A stretch of DNA of 64,000 nt from JAWLAT01 sp041395325 (GTDB lineage: Bacteria > Pseudomonadota > Gammaproteobacteria > Xanthomonadales > SZUA-5): contig JAWLAT010000005.1 of the NCBI GenBank assembly GCA_041395325.1, forward strand, positions 124,001-188,000, read 5' to 3'. The translations under genes and the position numbers were made by a program. The notes beneath the pieces were generated by a model, which was not told the origin of the DNA, made no database searches, and saw only the letters and a list, made by a program, of their open reading frames with translations. Below, in pieces: positions 16,403-25,862 of this stretch (positions are counted from its first letter, which is position 1; each line of letters begins with the position of its first letter).

Positions 16403-17595
16403 CAGAACCTCAGTCCGGGTGCGCGCAACAATGCGGGGAGTTCATCAGGGGCAGCCGGCTTGCCAATCAAATAGCCCTGCAGGTAGCGGCAGCCAATCGA
16501 CGCGAGGAAGGCCGCCTGCTCCGGCGTCTCGACACCTTCTGCAACCACTTCCGCACCCAGCGCGGTCACCATCTGGACAATGGCTTTGACCAGTTCGGCG
16601 CAACGCGGGTCACTGAGCATCTGTCGGACGAAGGACTGGTCCAGCTTGACGGTGTCAAACTGCAATGTGTGCAGTCGACTGAGATTGGAGTGACCGGTAC
16701 CAAAGTCATCGAGCGCCACGCCGATGCCCAGCTCTCGACAGCGTGCCATCAGGCTGCTGACGCGATCGAAGTCGAGGGTCAGGCTCTCGGTGATCTCCAG
16801 CTTGAATCGCCCCGGCTGTAGACCCGCACGGTCCATCTCCTGTTTGACCAGATCGGCAAAATCGGGAATCGCCGACTGGCGCGCTGAAACGTTGACCGAC
16901 GCCCACATCGCGTCCTCTTCGCCCTGCGGTGACTCGGCAATGAGTGCGGCAAGGGTCTGGCAGGTGCGTGTCAATGCGTACTGGCCAACGGGCAGAATCA
17001 GACTGGTTTCTTCGGCCAGTGCGATGAACTCTGCAGGCGAGATGTAGCCACGCTGAGGATGGTTCCAGCGGGTCAATGCCTCGAAACCGCTGATGCGGGA
17101 TTGCTGCAGGTCGTAGATGGGTTGAAAAACCATCGTCAACTGGGCGTTCTCGATGGCGTCCATCAGCTCGGCTTCCAATCGAAACTTGTCAATCACGTGT
17201 CCGTGATCGCCCTCGTCCGAAGCCGGCTCGGGTAATGGAATACCCCTGTCTCTGACCGCCTTCAACCCTGTCCGATAACGCCTCAGCAAGGCTTGCAAAA
17301 GCAGCCTTACCACGGAATCGGCCTGCTGCAATCGTTCCTGAATCTGGTCTTCGCGGATCTCCGTCATCGTGCAATCTGACACGGCGCAGGCGCTCGCGGA
17401 TCTGGGCTCGCGATCAATGACCGCCATCTCTCCGAGCAGATCGCCGGGTCCCAGGTAGTTCAGTACGAGTTTCTGGCCGCCGTGCACCGTGTAGACCTCG
17501 ACGCGCCCAGCGTCGATGACATAGGCGGCGTCGGGCTCATCCCCCTCCCGGAAGATATGCGTGCCTGCTGCGTATTGGTGCTTTGAACCCGCCAT
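16402..17595 (-). CDS. cyclic-nucleotide-binding-like domain plus EAL phosphodiesterase
   Basis: A 397-residue predicted cyclic-di-GMP phosphodiesterase with a sensory N-terminus. Residues about 10-125 form a Crp-like cNMP-binding domain (FREGDEPDAAYVIDAGRVEVY, LLGEMAVIDREPRSASA). The EAL domain spans roughly 155-395 and keeps the catalytic set: FEALTRW, NVSARQ, LEITES, DDFGTGHSNLSRL, KLDQSFV and VAEGVET, so it is probably active. There is no GGDEF domain. The ATG at 17595 is preferred; upstream sequence is the terminator region of the neighbouring lipoprotein gene. Overlaps queC by 1 nt. Confidence 0.9.
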   Translation of the reverse strand: MAGSKHQYAAGTHIFREGDEPDAAYVIDAGRVEVYTVHGGQKLVLNYLGPGDLLGEMAVIDREPRSASACAVSDCTMTEIREDQIQERLQQADSVVRLLLQALLRRYRTGLKAVRDRGIPLPEPASDEGDHGHVIDKFRLEAELMDAIENAQLTMVFQPIYDLQQSRISGFEALTRWNHPQRGYISPAEFIALAEETSLILPVGQYALTRTCQTLAALIAESPQGEEDAMWASVNVSARQSAIPDFADLVKQEMDRAGLQPGRFKLEITESLTLDFDRVSSLMARCRELGIGVALDDFGTGHSNLSRLHTLQFDTVKLDQSFVRQMLSDPRCAELVKAIVQMVTALGAEVVAEGVETPEQAAFLASIGCRYLQGYLIGKPAAPDELPALLRAPGLRF

Positions 17596-17680
17596 TGAGC
17601 AGACCTGCCCCCGATCCAACGGCACTCTATCACCGCCCCTTGCATACACGCGCTTTGATCGGATGCGAGGCCCGAAATGC

Positions 17681-17708
17681 AGCAGGCCCGGATCGCTCCG
17701 GGCCTGCT
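17681..17708 (-). terminator. hairpin terminator after the pil/lipoprotein operon
   Basis: Perfect 12-bp stem (AGCAGGCCCGGA / TCCGGGCCTGCT) with a 4-nt loop, 20 nt past the stop of the 901-residue lipoprotein gene. There is no clear U-tract, so efficiency is uncertain. Confidence 0.55.
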
Positions 17709-17728
17709 GTTGTCGCCTTGGGGTGTGA

Positions 17729-20434
17729 TCAGCAGCTTGGCGAGAAGCCGAAGCGACAGATGTCCACACCGATAAAGTCAACAACCACCGAGGGCGTACC
17801 ACCTGCGGCTCGGAAGGTGCACTGGCCGCTGCCGACGTCGTTGGCACCAACCAATCCCGACGTCGTAATCAGTGACGTCGTCCGACCATCCGCATCGGTA
17901 GTGCCAGGCGGCTCGGTGATGAAGAAGGCCGCACCATCGGTTCCCTGACATTCGGCGGTGATGAACACACCGGAAATCGGATTGCCATTGCCGTCCAGTA
18001 GACGCAGATTCACACGGCCGCCGGTCCCGATGAAGCTCGACGGGAACGCCTGCAGGATGCTGATCTCAGGACCGACGATTGCAACCGCTTCGCTGTCGCC
18101 ACCGGCGCTGAACACCACCGAGCGCGTCGAGCCGCCATTGGCGATGCCTGCCGTCGTAACTTCCGCAACCGTGCAGCCATTGGTGCCTGTAGGCGTTGCC
18201 ACGACACCGTTGAGCGAAACACCATCCACTGTTGCGACCGATGGCGGATTGCTGAACTGGAATCCGACCGGGATGCCCTGCACCGGCGCGCTGGCAGCGT
18301 CAAACACGCAGATCGTCACCTGTTGCGTGCTGTTCGCCGGGATGCTGGATGGCGACACCACAATGGTGGCTGGAGCAACACCCGGATAGACGATCAGTTC
18401 CGCATCCGACACCTGCTCGGCAACGCCACCGACGCTGTCACCGATGCCACGCGCCCAGATCGCAACCACGTGACCAATGGCGTTGGTCGGGTAGTTCAGT
18501 GTCGTCGTCGCAACGCCCAACTCGTCGGTTGCTGCGCTGGAACTGATGTTGCCGATGGTCGCCCGCCCAACCAGATAAGGCAGCACTGGGCCGTTGTCGA
18601 CAATTTGCCCGGTGTCGTCATTGCGGTTGAAGCGCGTCGTGACCGACAAGCTGGTCTGACTGCTCACAGTCTCGACGGTGCGAGCACTTTCAAGATCCCG
18701 ATTGCCGGCACTTTCTTCGCCGAAGACGAGGATGGTATCTCCAGGTCCTGCACCGCCACCCGCCGTCTGGAACTGACCACCAGGCGCCGTGAAGCCGGTG
18801 CCCGCTTCCTGCGGATTGCCGTCACCACCCGAGATCACGAAGTTTCCAGAACCCGTATTCGGGAATCCGCTAATTGGACTATCCACCAACCCGAAGGTAA
18901 TTGGCGTACCGGCTAGGATCGGGTTGCCCTGGCGATCGAGCCCGATCGCCGACACCGTCAGGCTGTAGGTGCCATCCGGGTCTGGCGGAACGATCGCCGT
19001 GCCCTGCAATTCCACATTGGGATCGACGCGGTTGATCCTCAGTGCATTGGTATCCGGGACAGTGATCTGCAGGGAGAACAGCTTGCCGTCGGACACCGTG
19101 AGGGACTGCTGCGTGATCACCGGATCCTGAATGCCATTGTCGACATTGTTGTCCCGTCGATCGGCAGTGGCCCGAACGGCGATCGTGCCTTGGCGGGTCC
19201 CGGCTCGGAACACACCGCTCGCGATGCCCGCGAAGGTGCGCGTCCGGATGGTCCGGCCCTCAACGTTGGTACCGTTGGCGTCGACCGAAGTCAGTGTCTC
19301 GCCACCGGCCGCACCGTCCTCGAGGATCTCGAACTGAACGTTGTTAACTGCAGAGCCTGCCGCCACTGGATCGGGGACACCTTGACCATTGCCCGTGTCG
19401 ACAAACACCTGGAAGGGATAGTTGGAGTTCCCGCCCGATTCCGGCACGTACAGCGGTGGAGCGTCGGTCACGTAGGCCAGTTGCGAAGGCAAGCCCGGCG
19501 CCGTATCGGTAATCGTGAACACGACCTGCTGACTGAGATTGGCCCCCGTGTCCGGATCGATCGCCGTCACGGTCATGGTGGACTGACCAGGCGAGAAGCT
19601 GTGGAAGAAGAGCGTTGATTTGCCCGCCACCACGTCGACGCCACCGGCGCCCAGCAGAATCAGAAACTCATTGGCGGAATCCGGATCCTGATCGTCTTCT
19701 GTTTCGGGATCATCCAACGTAGAGAACGCGCCGCTGGTGACCGGATTGATCGAGACGCCGATGCCACCGCCGTCTTCTACGTTGCTCGACCCCACCAGCG
19801 TGCCGTCCAAACGCCTCAGCGTAACGACGACTTCGCTGATAAACGGCGATCCAAGGAACGGGCGAACGCCGAACAGATTGGGGGGCAGCACCGTGCGAAC
19901 GGGCTCGACGAGCAAGCGCTGGAAAGGTTCAGGACCGACCGTCACAGTCAGCGTGAAGTTCGACGTGATGGTCGTGCCGGTTGCGGGATCAACGCCCGAC
20001 GCCGTCAAGACCGCGGCGCCGGGTACAGGGCCTGAATGGAAGAAGAATGTGGCCTGTCCACCGGAAGTTTCCGTAAAAATCACACCGAACAGCGTCGTGA
20101 ACTCGTTGATGTCGGTGGTTTCCGGATCATCCAGGATCGACAGAGCGCCGATGGCTACGTTGTCGATACGCAGTTGCACCGTAGTTCCATCGGGTACAGC
20201 GGATCCATCTGCGCGAGTGAAGCGGACATTTAACTGGGTCGTGAATGGTGAGTTGGCCTCCGGTCCGAAGCCGCTGCGATTGGAAGGCAGCGTGCCGTTG
20301 ACCGGGGTTATCGTCAACGTACTTTGACGAGGTTCGGTGGGTCGAAAGGCGTCTTCACCGCTACCACCGCCGCCACAACCGACCATCAGGGCGCCCGCAG
20401 CGAGTACGGACATCATGAGCCTGAGCGCTTTCAT
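17729..20434 (-). CDS. large lipoprotein with bacterial Ig-like (Big-1-type) repeats
   Basis: A 901-residue predicted surface or outer-membrane lipoprotein. The N-terminus MKALRLMMSVLAAGALMVGC is a lipoprotein signal with the acceptor Cys at about residue 20, followed by a Gly-rich linker. The rest is repeated beta-sandwich sequence of about 100-130 residues per unit. It has Big-1/invasin-like turns such as DGSAVPDGTTVQL, DGNGNPISGV and TDADGRTTSLIT, with repeated SILDDPET and SPFTTQL-type echoes between the first two units. Few Cys except near the C-terminus (FSPSC). It starts 52 nt after pilQ with GGAGAG before the ATG, in the pil operon. A pilus-associated adhesin or assembly role is inference. 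Confidence 0.75.
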   Translation of the reverse strand: MKALRLMMSVLAAGALMVGCGGGGSGEDAFRPTEPRQSTLTITPVNGTLPSNRSGFGPEANSPFTTQLNVRFTRADGSAVPDGTTVQLRIDNVAIGALSILDDPETTDINEFTTLFGVIFTETSGGQATFFFHSGPVPGAAVLTASGVDPATGTTITSNFTLTVTVGPEPFQRLLVEPVRTVLPPNLFGVRPFLGSPFISEVVVTLRRLDGTLVGSSNVEDGGGIGVSINPVTSGAFSTLDDPETEDDQDPDSANEFLILLGAGGVDVVAGKSTLFFHSFSPGQSTMTVTAIDPDTGANLSQQVVFTITDTAPGLPSQLAYVTDAPPLYVPESGGNSNYPFQVFVDTGNGQGVPDPVAAGSAVNNVQFEILEDGAAGGETLTSVDANGTNVEGRTIRTRTFAGIASGVFRAGTRQGTIAVRATADRRDNNVDNGIQDPVITQQSLTVSDGKLFSLQITVPDTNALRINRVDPNVELQGTAIVPPDPDGTYSLTVSAIGLDRQGNPILAGTPITFGLVDSPISGFPNTGSGNFVISGGDGNPQEAGTGFTAPGGQFQTAGGGAGPGDTILVFGEESAGNRDLESARTVETVSSQTSLSVTTRFNRNDDTGQIVDNGPVLPYLVGRATIGNISSSAATDELGVATTTLNYPTNAIGHVVAIWARGIGDSVGGVAEQVSDAELIVYPGVAPATIVVSPSSIPANSTQQVTICVFDAASAPVQGIPVGFQFSNPPSVATVDGVSLNGVVATPTGTNGCTVAEVTTAGIANGGSTRSVVFSAGGDSEAVAIVGPEISILQAFPSSFIGTGGRVNLRLLDGNGNPISGVFITAECQGTDGAAFFITEPPGTTDADGRTTSLITTSGLVGANDVGSGQCTFRAAGGTPSVVVDFIGVDICRFGFSPSC

Positions 20435-20486
20435 TTTTTCTCTCCGAAGAATTCCCTGTTCAACTCGGTGACGACAGCTACTCCGC

Positions 20487-22748
20487 TCACCGGAGGCTCT
20501 CCGCCAGAAGTTTCGGAGTCACGAAGATCAGCAACTCTGCCTTCTGGTCTGACCGGCGCTTGTTGCGGAACAAGGTTCCCAGCGCCGGGATATCACCCAG
20601 TACGGGGACCTTGCGGATGTCGTCTCGGCGTTCCCTTTCAAGAATGCCACCGAGCACGACGGTCTGGCCGCTGTCCACCAATACTGATGTTTGAATGTTG
20701 CGCGTGTTGATCGCCGGTTGACCGTCGACCGCGAAGTCGGAGACCGAATCCTGTTTGACCTCAAGATTCATGAAAACCCGATCGTCTGGGGAAATGGTCG
20801 GTGTCACACGCAGTTCCAGAACCACCAGCTTGAACTGGACGGTCTGGGTGATCGCACCCGTGGTCTGGTCGACCTGCGAGGCGGTGTAGGGAATTTCATT
20901 ACCCTGGCGAATGATCGCTTCCTGCTGACTCGCGGTGATTACCCGAGGGCTCGAGATCACTTCACCACGTCCCTCACTTTCCAGAGCCGACAGTTCGAGG
21001 TCGAGCAGCGTATCGGCCGCCAGCACGGTGAAGCCAATGGAACCCGCCGGATCAAGCACGGGCAGATTGACCGCAAGGCGTTCCAGCAGCGGCGGAACCG
21101 CGATGCCATCGGGCGGGATGCCCGCGCCACCCACAGGTAGCGTCGGCGCACCAAAGGTACTCCGATTGATCAGGCCCAGATTGGCCATGCGATCGGTGGC
21201 TGGCAATGAGCCTCCGACGGTAAACAGATCACCCGCCTTGTTCTCGCGAGCGCCGGTGACGCCAAAGCGGGCGCCGATCTCACGGGAGAAATCGTCGTTG
21301 GCGACCACAATTCGCGACTCGATCAACACCTGCCGAACGGGTTGGTCAAGCAGTGCCACCAGCGCCCGAATTTCGTCAACCACCTTCGGCACATCGCTGA
21401 CGAGCAACGTGTTGGTGCGTTCGTCGAAGGTCACACTGCCCCGAGGGGACAAGAAGCCCTTGCGCGACGCAGATCCTGAGCTGCCGCCAGTTTGCTGTCC
21501 TGACCCCGAGCTTTGGCCGGAGAGACTGTCTGTTGTCAGCAGCTCAGCGATGTCCTTGGCCTTGCCGTAGTTGATCGGAATGAAATCGCTGATGAGCTCT
21601 GCCCGATCTTCGAGGGCGATTCGAGCGTCTTCCAGCGCCTGTTCCCGTTCTGCAATTTCGGCGGTTGGGGCAACCCAGATCACCGTGCCATTGCGTCGTT
21701 TGTCCAGCCCCTTGGCCTGCAGAATGATGTCCAGGGCTTGATCCCAGGGAACATTCACCAGCCGCAACGTAACGTTGCCCTGAACGCTGTCGGCGACGAC
21801 GATGTTCAATTCGGACACATCAGCAATGAGCTGCAAGACTGACCGTACGGGAATGTCCTGGAAGTTGAAGGTGACTCGGTTACCCACGTAAACCGGTGGA
21901 TCCGTGGCTCGGCGCTTCTCTTCCGGCTTCTCCCGCTTTGGAGAGATTTCGAGAACGTACTCGGCACCAGCTTGGTAGGCGAGCTGTTCGTAGTCGCCGA
22001 CCACCTTGACGCGGAGGGTGGTACCTGCGCCTCGATTTCGAACCTGGATCTCCTGAACCGGCGTGGCGAAGTCAATGACATCCAGTCGCTGACGGATATC
22101 CGGACCTGCGGACGCATCGGGAATGTCGATGATGAGATCATCACCTTCCCGGCGCAGGTCGGCACTGGCACCCGCTTCGGTGAACTGGAGCATGATGCGA
22201 CCTTCACCTGCAGGTCCGCGACGGAAATCAACCTTTTCCAGTGAGCGCTGCGGTGCCACTGCGGCGGTCTTCAGCGGGTCCTGTTTGGCAGTCGAGCTAC
22301 TGCGCGCCAGCAAGCCGTTTGCCACACGCAGGGTCAATCCACCGTCGTCAACTTCCGTGACGTAGCTTGACGGTCGATACAAATCGACCACTACGCGAGT
22401 CCTGCCTCCGGCCTCAACCGCGGTAATCGCCTTGGTCGAGCCGCTGTTGACAGTGATGCTGCGATCACTCGCACTGGTCGTATCGGGAAAGTCGATCGCG
22501 ATGCGAGGCGGCTCTTCGGTCGTGAAGATCTGCGGTTCGCTTGGATCGCCACTGACCTCGATCCGCACGCTCACTTCGCCACCAGGAAGGCTGTCGAATG
22601 AAACCGCTTCAATGCGACTGGCGGCGTTAGCGCCTGTGGTCGCCAGGATGGCGGCGAAAATGACACCGAGACCCGCCAGCTGGCGGAGCCTGTTGTCGCG
22701 CTTTGCCGTTGTTTTGATCGGCACGTGCTTTGCCGTAGTCATTGCCAT
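20487..22748 (-). CDS. pilQ: type IV pilus secretin PilQ
   Basis: Outer-membrane secretin ring through which the type IV pilus passes. 753 residues from the ATG at 22748. A signal peptide (LAGLGVIFAAILATTGANA) is followed by two AMIN domains (about 50-300, peptidoglycan binding). A secretin N0/STN domain follows (VTFNFQDIPVRSVLQLIADVSELNIVV), then an N1 domain, and the C-terminal secretin core with GRGEVISSPRVITA, VVLGGI and VPVLGDIPALGTLFR. It is the fifth gene of pilMNOPQ. The longer frame to 22811 overlaps pilP and lacks a good start. Confidence 0.96.
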   Translation of the reverse strand: MAMTTAKHVPIKTTAKRDNRLRQLAGLGVIFAAILATTGANAASRIEAVSFDSLPGGEVSVRIEVSGDPSEPQIFTTEEPPRIAIDFPDTTSASDRSITVNSGSTKAITAVEAGGRTRVVVDLYRPSSYVTEVDDGGLTLRVANGLLARSSSTAKQDPLKTAAVAPQRSLEKVDFRRGPAGEGRIMLQFTEAGASADLRREGDDLIIDIPDASAGPDIRQRLDVIDFATPVQEIQVRNRGAGTTLRVKVVGDYEQLAYQAGAEYVLEISPKREKPEEKRRATDPPVYVGNRVTFNFQDIPVRSVLQLIADVSELNIVVADSVQGNVTLRLVNVPWDQALDIILQAKGLDKRRNGTVIWVAPTAEIAEREQALEDARIALEDRAELISDFIPINYGKAKDIAELLTTDSLSGQSSGSGQQTGGSSGSASRKGFLSPRGSVTFDERTNTLLVSDVPKVVDEIRALVALLDQPVRQVLIESRIVVANDDFSREIGARFGVTGARENKAGDLFTVGGSLPATDRMANLGLINRSTFGAPTLPVGGAGIPPDGIAVPPLLERLAVNLPVLDPAGSIGFTVLAADTLLDLELSALESEGRGEVISSPRVITASQQEAIIRQGNEIPYTASQVDQTTGAITQTVQFKLVVLELRVTPTISPDDRVFMNLEVKQDSVSDFAVDGQPAINTRNIQTSVLVDSGQTVVLGGILERERRDDIRKVPVLGDIPALGTLFRNKRRSDQKAELLIFVTPKLLAESLR

Positions 22749-22761
22749 ACCCCCAACCTGC

Positions 22762-23310
22762 CTAATTGTCTTCCAGGGCGATCGCGGTCTCTTGCTCTTC
22801 CCAACCACCATTACCGTCGGGAATGAGCTCGACCAGTTCTATGCGGTCTTCGTAGATACCCAGGATTCGACCGTCATTCAAACCCAGGTAATTGTTGGGC
22901 AAAACCCGATGAACGACGCCTTCCGGGTCCTTGATCAGGCCAAACAACCCTCCCTCGCTGGCGCCTAGGGTCCCAACCATGTCGAGCGTATCCAATGGGA
23001 ATCGCTCGAGATCTTCCTTGCGGCGGTCCACGTTTGGCTTTGGTCCGCTGACGACAACGCTTTGCCCTGCCGATTCACGATCATCGGACGAGTCGATGGG
23101 TGAAAAGGGGTCACGGAATTCATGTGCTGCGTAGATGAAAGTCTCGAAGGTTTTCATCACCGGCAGCGGATCGACCGGCCCTGCCGGACGATTCTTGACT
23201 TCAGTAATGTAGATGTCGAGCTCTGACTTGCTTTTCGCACACCCCGTCAGGGCCGCTGCCACGACGACCGATCCGCAAATGAGCCAGCGCGTGTCGAATT
23301 GGATTTTCAT
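22762..23310 (-). CDS. pilP: type IV pilus inner-membrane lipoprotein PilP
   Basis: Periplasmic lipoprotein linking the PilMNO inner-membrane platform to PilQ. 182 residues from the ATG at 23310. The signal peptide ends in the lipobox LTGC at about residues 22-25. An extended N-terminal region (DIYITEVKNRPAGPVDPLP) follows, then a C-terminal beta-sandwich with GLIKDPEGVVHRVLPNNYLGLNDGRI, typical of PilP. Lies 4 nt after pilO and 13 nt before the pilQ start. Confidence 0.94.
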   Translation of the reverse strand: MKIQFDTRWLICGSVVVAAALTGCAKSKSELDIYITEVKNRPAGPVDPLPVMKTFETFIYAAHEFRDPFSPIDSSDDRESAGQSVVVSGPKPNVDRRKEDLERFPLDTLDMVGTLGASEGGLFGLIKDPEGVVHRVLPNNYLGLNDGRILGIYEDRIELVELIPDGNGGWEEQETAIALEDN

Positions 23311-23314
23311 CGCT

Positions 23315-24007
23315 TCAGCGCCCCCCAGCCGCAGTCGCCGGTGCCACGGCGACACCATCAACGCTTTCCGAGTCATCCAGGTATCGGTACGTCTTCACCG
23401 TACCCTCCAGACTCAAGGTACCGCCGGGACGTATTCCCCGATTCGCTCTGGCGCCACGACCGGTCACGCCGCCGGACGCATCGGTCGGCTTCAAGGCGAT
23501 ATCGTGCATGGTCAGGATGACGACGCGAGGCAACGAGGCGACGCCGCTTACGAAATCACCAAACTGATGGTAGCTACCCACCATCTTCAATGTGATCGGC
23601 TTTTCGGCGTAGAAGTCCTTGACGATTTCAGCTTGCGGCTCAAACAGCTCGTTCTGGATTCCTGCGGACAAGGCCGTTTGGGATATGTCGACCAGGAGGT
23701 CCGGCATCTCGGTCTTGCTTGGCAGCTTTCGAAGCATCTGTTGCAGGATCAGTTTCATCTGCTCGAGCTGTTCGATATTGGCTTCGAGGTTTGCCGCCTT
23801 TTTCTGCTTGGTTTCGAACTCGCCTCGCAGCTGGACCTCTCTTGCCTCAAGCTTGGCAAAGTCCTCACGTTGGACTCGCGTCTTGAAGTAATAGCCGGCG
23901 GCGAGAATCACGATGACAACGACGGTGCAGAACACGGTTCGGGCACCTCCGGAGAGGGCACCCAGGTTGTTGAAGTCAACTCTTCGCAGTTCGTCCAGGA
24001 CGCTCAT
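23315..24007 (-). CDS. pilO: type IV pilus inner-membrane protein PilO
   Basis: Bitopic alignment-subcomplex protein that pairs with PilN. 230 residues: a short cytoplasmic start (MSVLDELRRVDFNNLG), one transmembrane helix at about 25-43, a coiled coil (residues 47-95) and a C-terminal ferredoxin-like domain with PITLKMVGSYHQFGDFVSGVASLPRVVIL. The last 40 residues are low complexity. The ATG at 24007 overlaps the pilN stop by 4 nt. Confidence 0.95.
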   Translation of the reverse strand: MSVLDELRRVDFNNLGALSGGARTVFCTVVVIVILAAGYYFKTRVQREDFAKLEAREVQLRGEFETKQKKAANLEANIEQLEQMKLILQQMLRKLPSKTEMPDLLVDISQTALSAGIQNELFEPQAEIVKDFYAEKPITLKMVGSYHQFGDFVSGVASLPRVVILTMHDIALKPTDASGGVTGRGARANRGIRPGGTLSLEGTVKTYRYLDDSESVDGVAVAPATAAGGR

Positions 24008-24606
24008 TTCGCACCCCCTGTGGTCGCGATTGCCTCAGCGTCCGCGGTGCCTTCAGTCGCTTCATTGGGGTTCTGCAGCGTGATTCGCAGAATGAAGTCG
24101 TATCTGGCGTCCGGGTTCTTCTCGTCAGCCTTGACGATCTGCAGGTCCGGGTTCTTGAGCCAGGGCGATGCGTCCAGGGACCGCATATAGGCGGACACGC
24201 GCGCATTCGACTGTGCCGCGCCCTCGAGCGTCAGAACGCTGCCGGACTGCTTGATGGAATCGAGCCGCACACCGTCCGGGATGGTACGGACCAGTTCGTC
24301 GAACAAGTGAACCATCTGCGAACGACTGGCCTGCAGCTCTTCGATGATGGCCTTGCGCTGGAGCAAACGACTGCGCGTCTTGTCCAACTCCTCGATCTTC
24401 TTGATTCGTTGGTCTAGCGTCGCGATTTCCTGCTGCAAGCGCGTGTTCCGCTCGTTCTGCAGATCGATCTGACTGCCCAGGAACATCGTCACCACGACGA
24501 CGACGCCCGCCGCCACCAGGGCCACGACGCCGAGGATCGCGTAGAACTCCTGCTGCCGCTGCTTGCGGCGCTCCTCGCGCCACGGCAAAAGATTGATGGT
24601 GGCCAT
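24004..24606 (-). CDS. pilN: type IV pilus inner-membrane protein PilN
   Basis: 200-residue bitopic protein. The N-terminal MATINLLPWREERRK is the conserved cytoplasmic tail that docks into PilM. It is followed by a transmembrane helix at about residues 22-43, a coiled coil (LQQEIATLDQRIKKIEEL) and a periplasmic ferredoxin-like domain. The ATG at 24606 is fixed by that motif, and it overlaps the pilM stop by one base (TAATG). Forms the PilMNOP platform with its neighbours. Confidence 0.95.
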   Translation of the reverse strand: MATINLLPWREERRKQRQQEFYAILGVVALVAAGVVVVVTMFLGSQIDLQNERNTRLQQEIATLDQRIKKIEELDKTRSRLLQRKAIIEELQASRSQMVHLFDELVRTIPDGVRLDSIKQSGSVLTLEGAAQSNARVSAYMRSLDASPWLKNPDLQIVKADEKNPDARYDFILRITLQNPNEATEGTADAEAIATTGGAK

Positions 24607-25664
24607 TAGTCGAAACTCCTCATGGCGAGGCCACAGGCGATCATCAGCGCCGGCGCATCTGCTGCCAGCGCCTGCGCCTGCACCTTGGGCGAGAGCGACA
24701 TGTTGGCCACGGGCGAGGCGATCATGGTCGGGACACCCATCTGTTCCTCGACCAGTTCCTGGATTCCGGCAATCGAGGCGCAACCGCCGGCCAGAATGAT
24801 CTGGTCGACCCGGTTGAATTCGCTACCGGCAAAAAAGAACTGCAGCAACCGACTCACTTGCTGTGCCATGGCTTCCTTGAAAGGCTCAAGGACCTCGATC
24901 TCGTAGCTCTCGGGCAGGCCACCTTGACGCTTCGCCAGTCCCGCTTCCTCGTACGACAGACCGTAGCGCCGCATCACCTCGTCGGTCAGTTGCTTGCCAC
25001 CAAACACCTGTTCGCGGGTGTAGATGCTGCGCTGGTTGCGGAGCACGTTCAGCGAGGTCATTGTGGCGCCGATGTCGATGATCGCCACCAGGCCGTCGCG
25101 CCCGGATGGAATCTGGTCGACCAGCAACCTGAACGCGTTCTCCACGGCGAAGGCTTCGACATCGACCACCTTGGCGGAAAGCCCGCCGAGGTTGAGCGCC
25201 GCCTGTCGAACGTCGACGTTCTCTGTCCGAGACGCCGCCAGCAGCACATTCACCATGTCCGGATTGTCTTTCACCGGCCCCAACACTTCGAAGTCCAGAC
25301 TGACTTCTTCAAGTGGGTAGGGAATGTACTGAGCGGCCTCAACAGAGACCTGATCTTCCATGTCGTCGTCGCTGAGGTCTGCCGGCATCGGGATCACCTT
25401 GGTGATCACGGCCGAGCCCGCGACGGCGGCCGCCGCGAACTTGGTCTTGACGCCCGACCTCTGCACGGCTCGGCGAATGGCCTCGCCAACCGCTTCGACT
25501 TCGACGATGTTCTTTTCGACCACCGCATTCGGCGGCAGTGCCTCGACGGCGTAGTGCTCCACACGGAAGCGCCCCCCCGTTTGCGACAGCTGCAGCAGCT
25601 TCACGGCGGTCGAGCTGATGTCTACGCCGACCAGGGGCGAAGACTTGCGAGTAAACAGGCCCAC
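24606..25664 (-). CDS. pilM: type IV pilus assembly protein PilM
   Basis: Cytoplasmic actin-like ATPase-fold protein that binds the PilN tail. 352 residues from a GTG at 25664, giving the canonical N-terminus VGLFTRKSSPLVGVDISSTAVKLLQL. Later motifs are ALPPNAVVEKNI, DLSDDDMEDQVSVEAAQYIPYPLEEVSLDFEVLG, IDIGATMTSLNVL and LAGGCASIAGI. GGAAGGGG lies 9 nt upstream of the GTG. It is the first gene of pilMNOPQ, divergent from ponA, the usual arrangement in gammaproteobacteria. Confidence 0.95.
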   Translation of the reverse strand: MGLFTRKSSPLVGVDISSTAVKLLQLSQTGGRFRVEHYAVEALPPNAVVEKNIVEVEAVGEAIRRAVQRSGVKTKFAAAAVAGSAVITKVIPMPADLSDDDMEDQVSVEAAQYIPYPLEEVSLDFEVLGPVKDNPDMVNVLLAASRTENVDVRQAALNLGGLSAKVVDVEAFAVENAFRLLVDQIPSGRDGLVAIIDIGATMTSLNVLRNQRSIYTREQVFGGKQLTDEVMRRYGLSYEEAGLAKRQGGLPESYEIEVLEPFKEAMAQQVSRLLQFFFAGSEFNRVDQIILAGGCASIAGIQELVEEQMGVPTMIASPVANMSLSPKVQAQALAADAPALMIACGLAMRSFD

Positions 25665-25715
25665 GGTGTTTTTCCCCTTCCGACGGTACCTTACGAGCGA
25701 AACATGCCCCGCTAC

Positions 25716-25744
25716 ATTAAATACGATTCTTAAGCCTTGATCAA
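25716..25744 (-). promoter_or_regulatory. sigma-70-like promoter for pilMNOPQ
   Basis: On the minus strand TTGATC, 17 bp, TTTAAT (4/6 and 5/6 to consensus), ending 51 nt before the pilM GTG. The -10 sits in an AT-rich patch unusual for this GC-rich window. No sigma-54 -24/-12 pair is visible. Confidence 0.55.
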
Positions 25745-25826
25745 CGCCGGGCTTGTGCCCGTACGCACATTTCGGGCCGCCGGCGGGCAATCGGGGCCTT
25801 CCCGGCCCGTTCAGGAGTGATCCGCC

Positions 25827-25832
25827 TATACT
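25827..25832 (+). promoter_or_regulatory. possible -10 box for ponA
   Basis: TATACT, 31 nt before the ponA GTG. No good -35 hexamer is found at 16-18 bp, so support is weak. Confidence 0.3.
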
Positions 25833-25862
25833 TCGAGGCTTCGCCGTACACCACCCCTCAAC

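Noticed and set aside
16400..16480. preQ1 riboswitch for queC
   Set aside because: queC starts inside the upstream EAL gene, leaving no leader for an aptamer.
25739..25760. Sigma-54 (-24/-12) promoter upstream of pilM
   Set aside because: A GGCAC occurs but there is no matching TTGC at the right spacing, and a sigma-70-like pair explains the start better.
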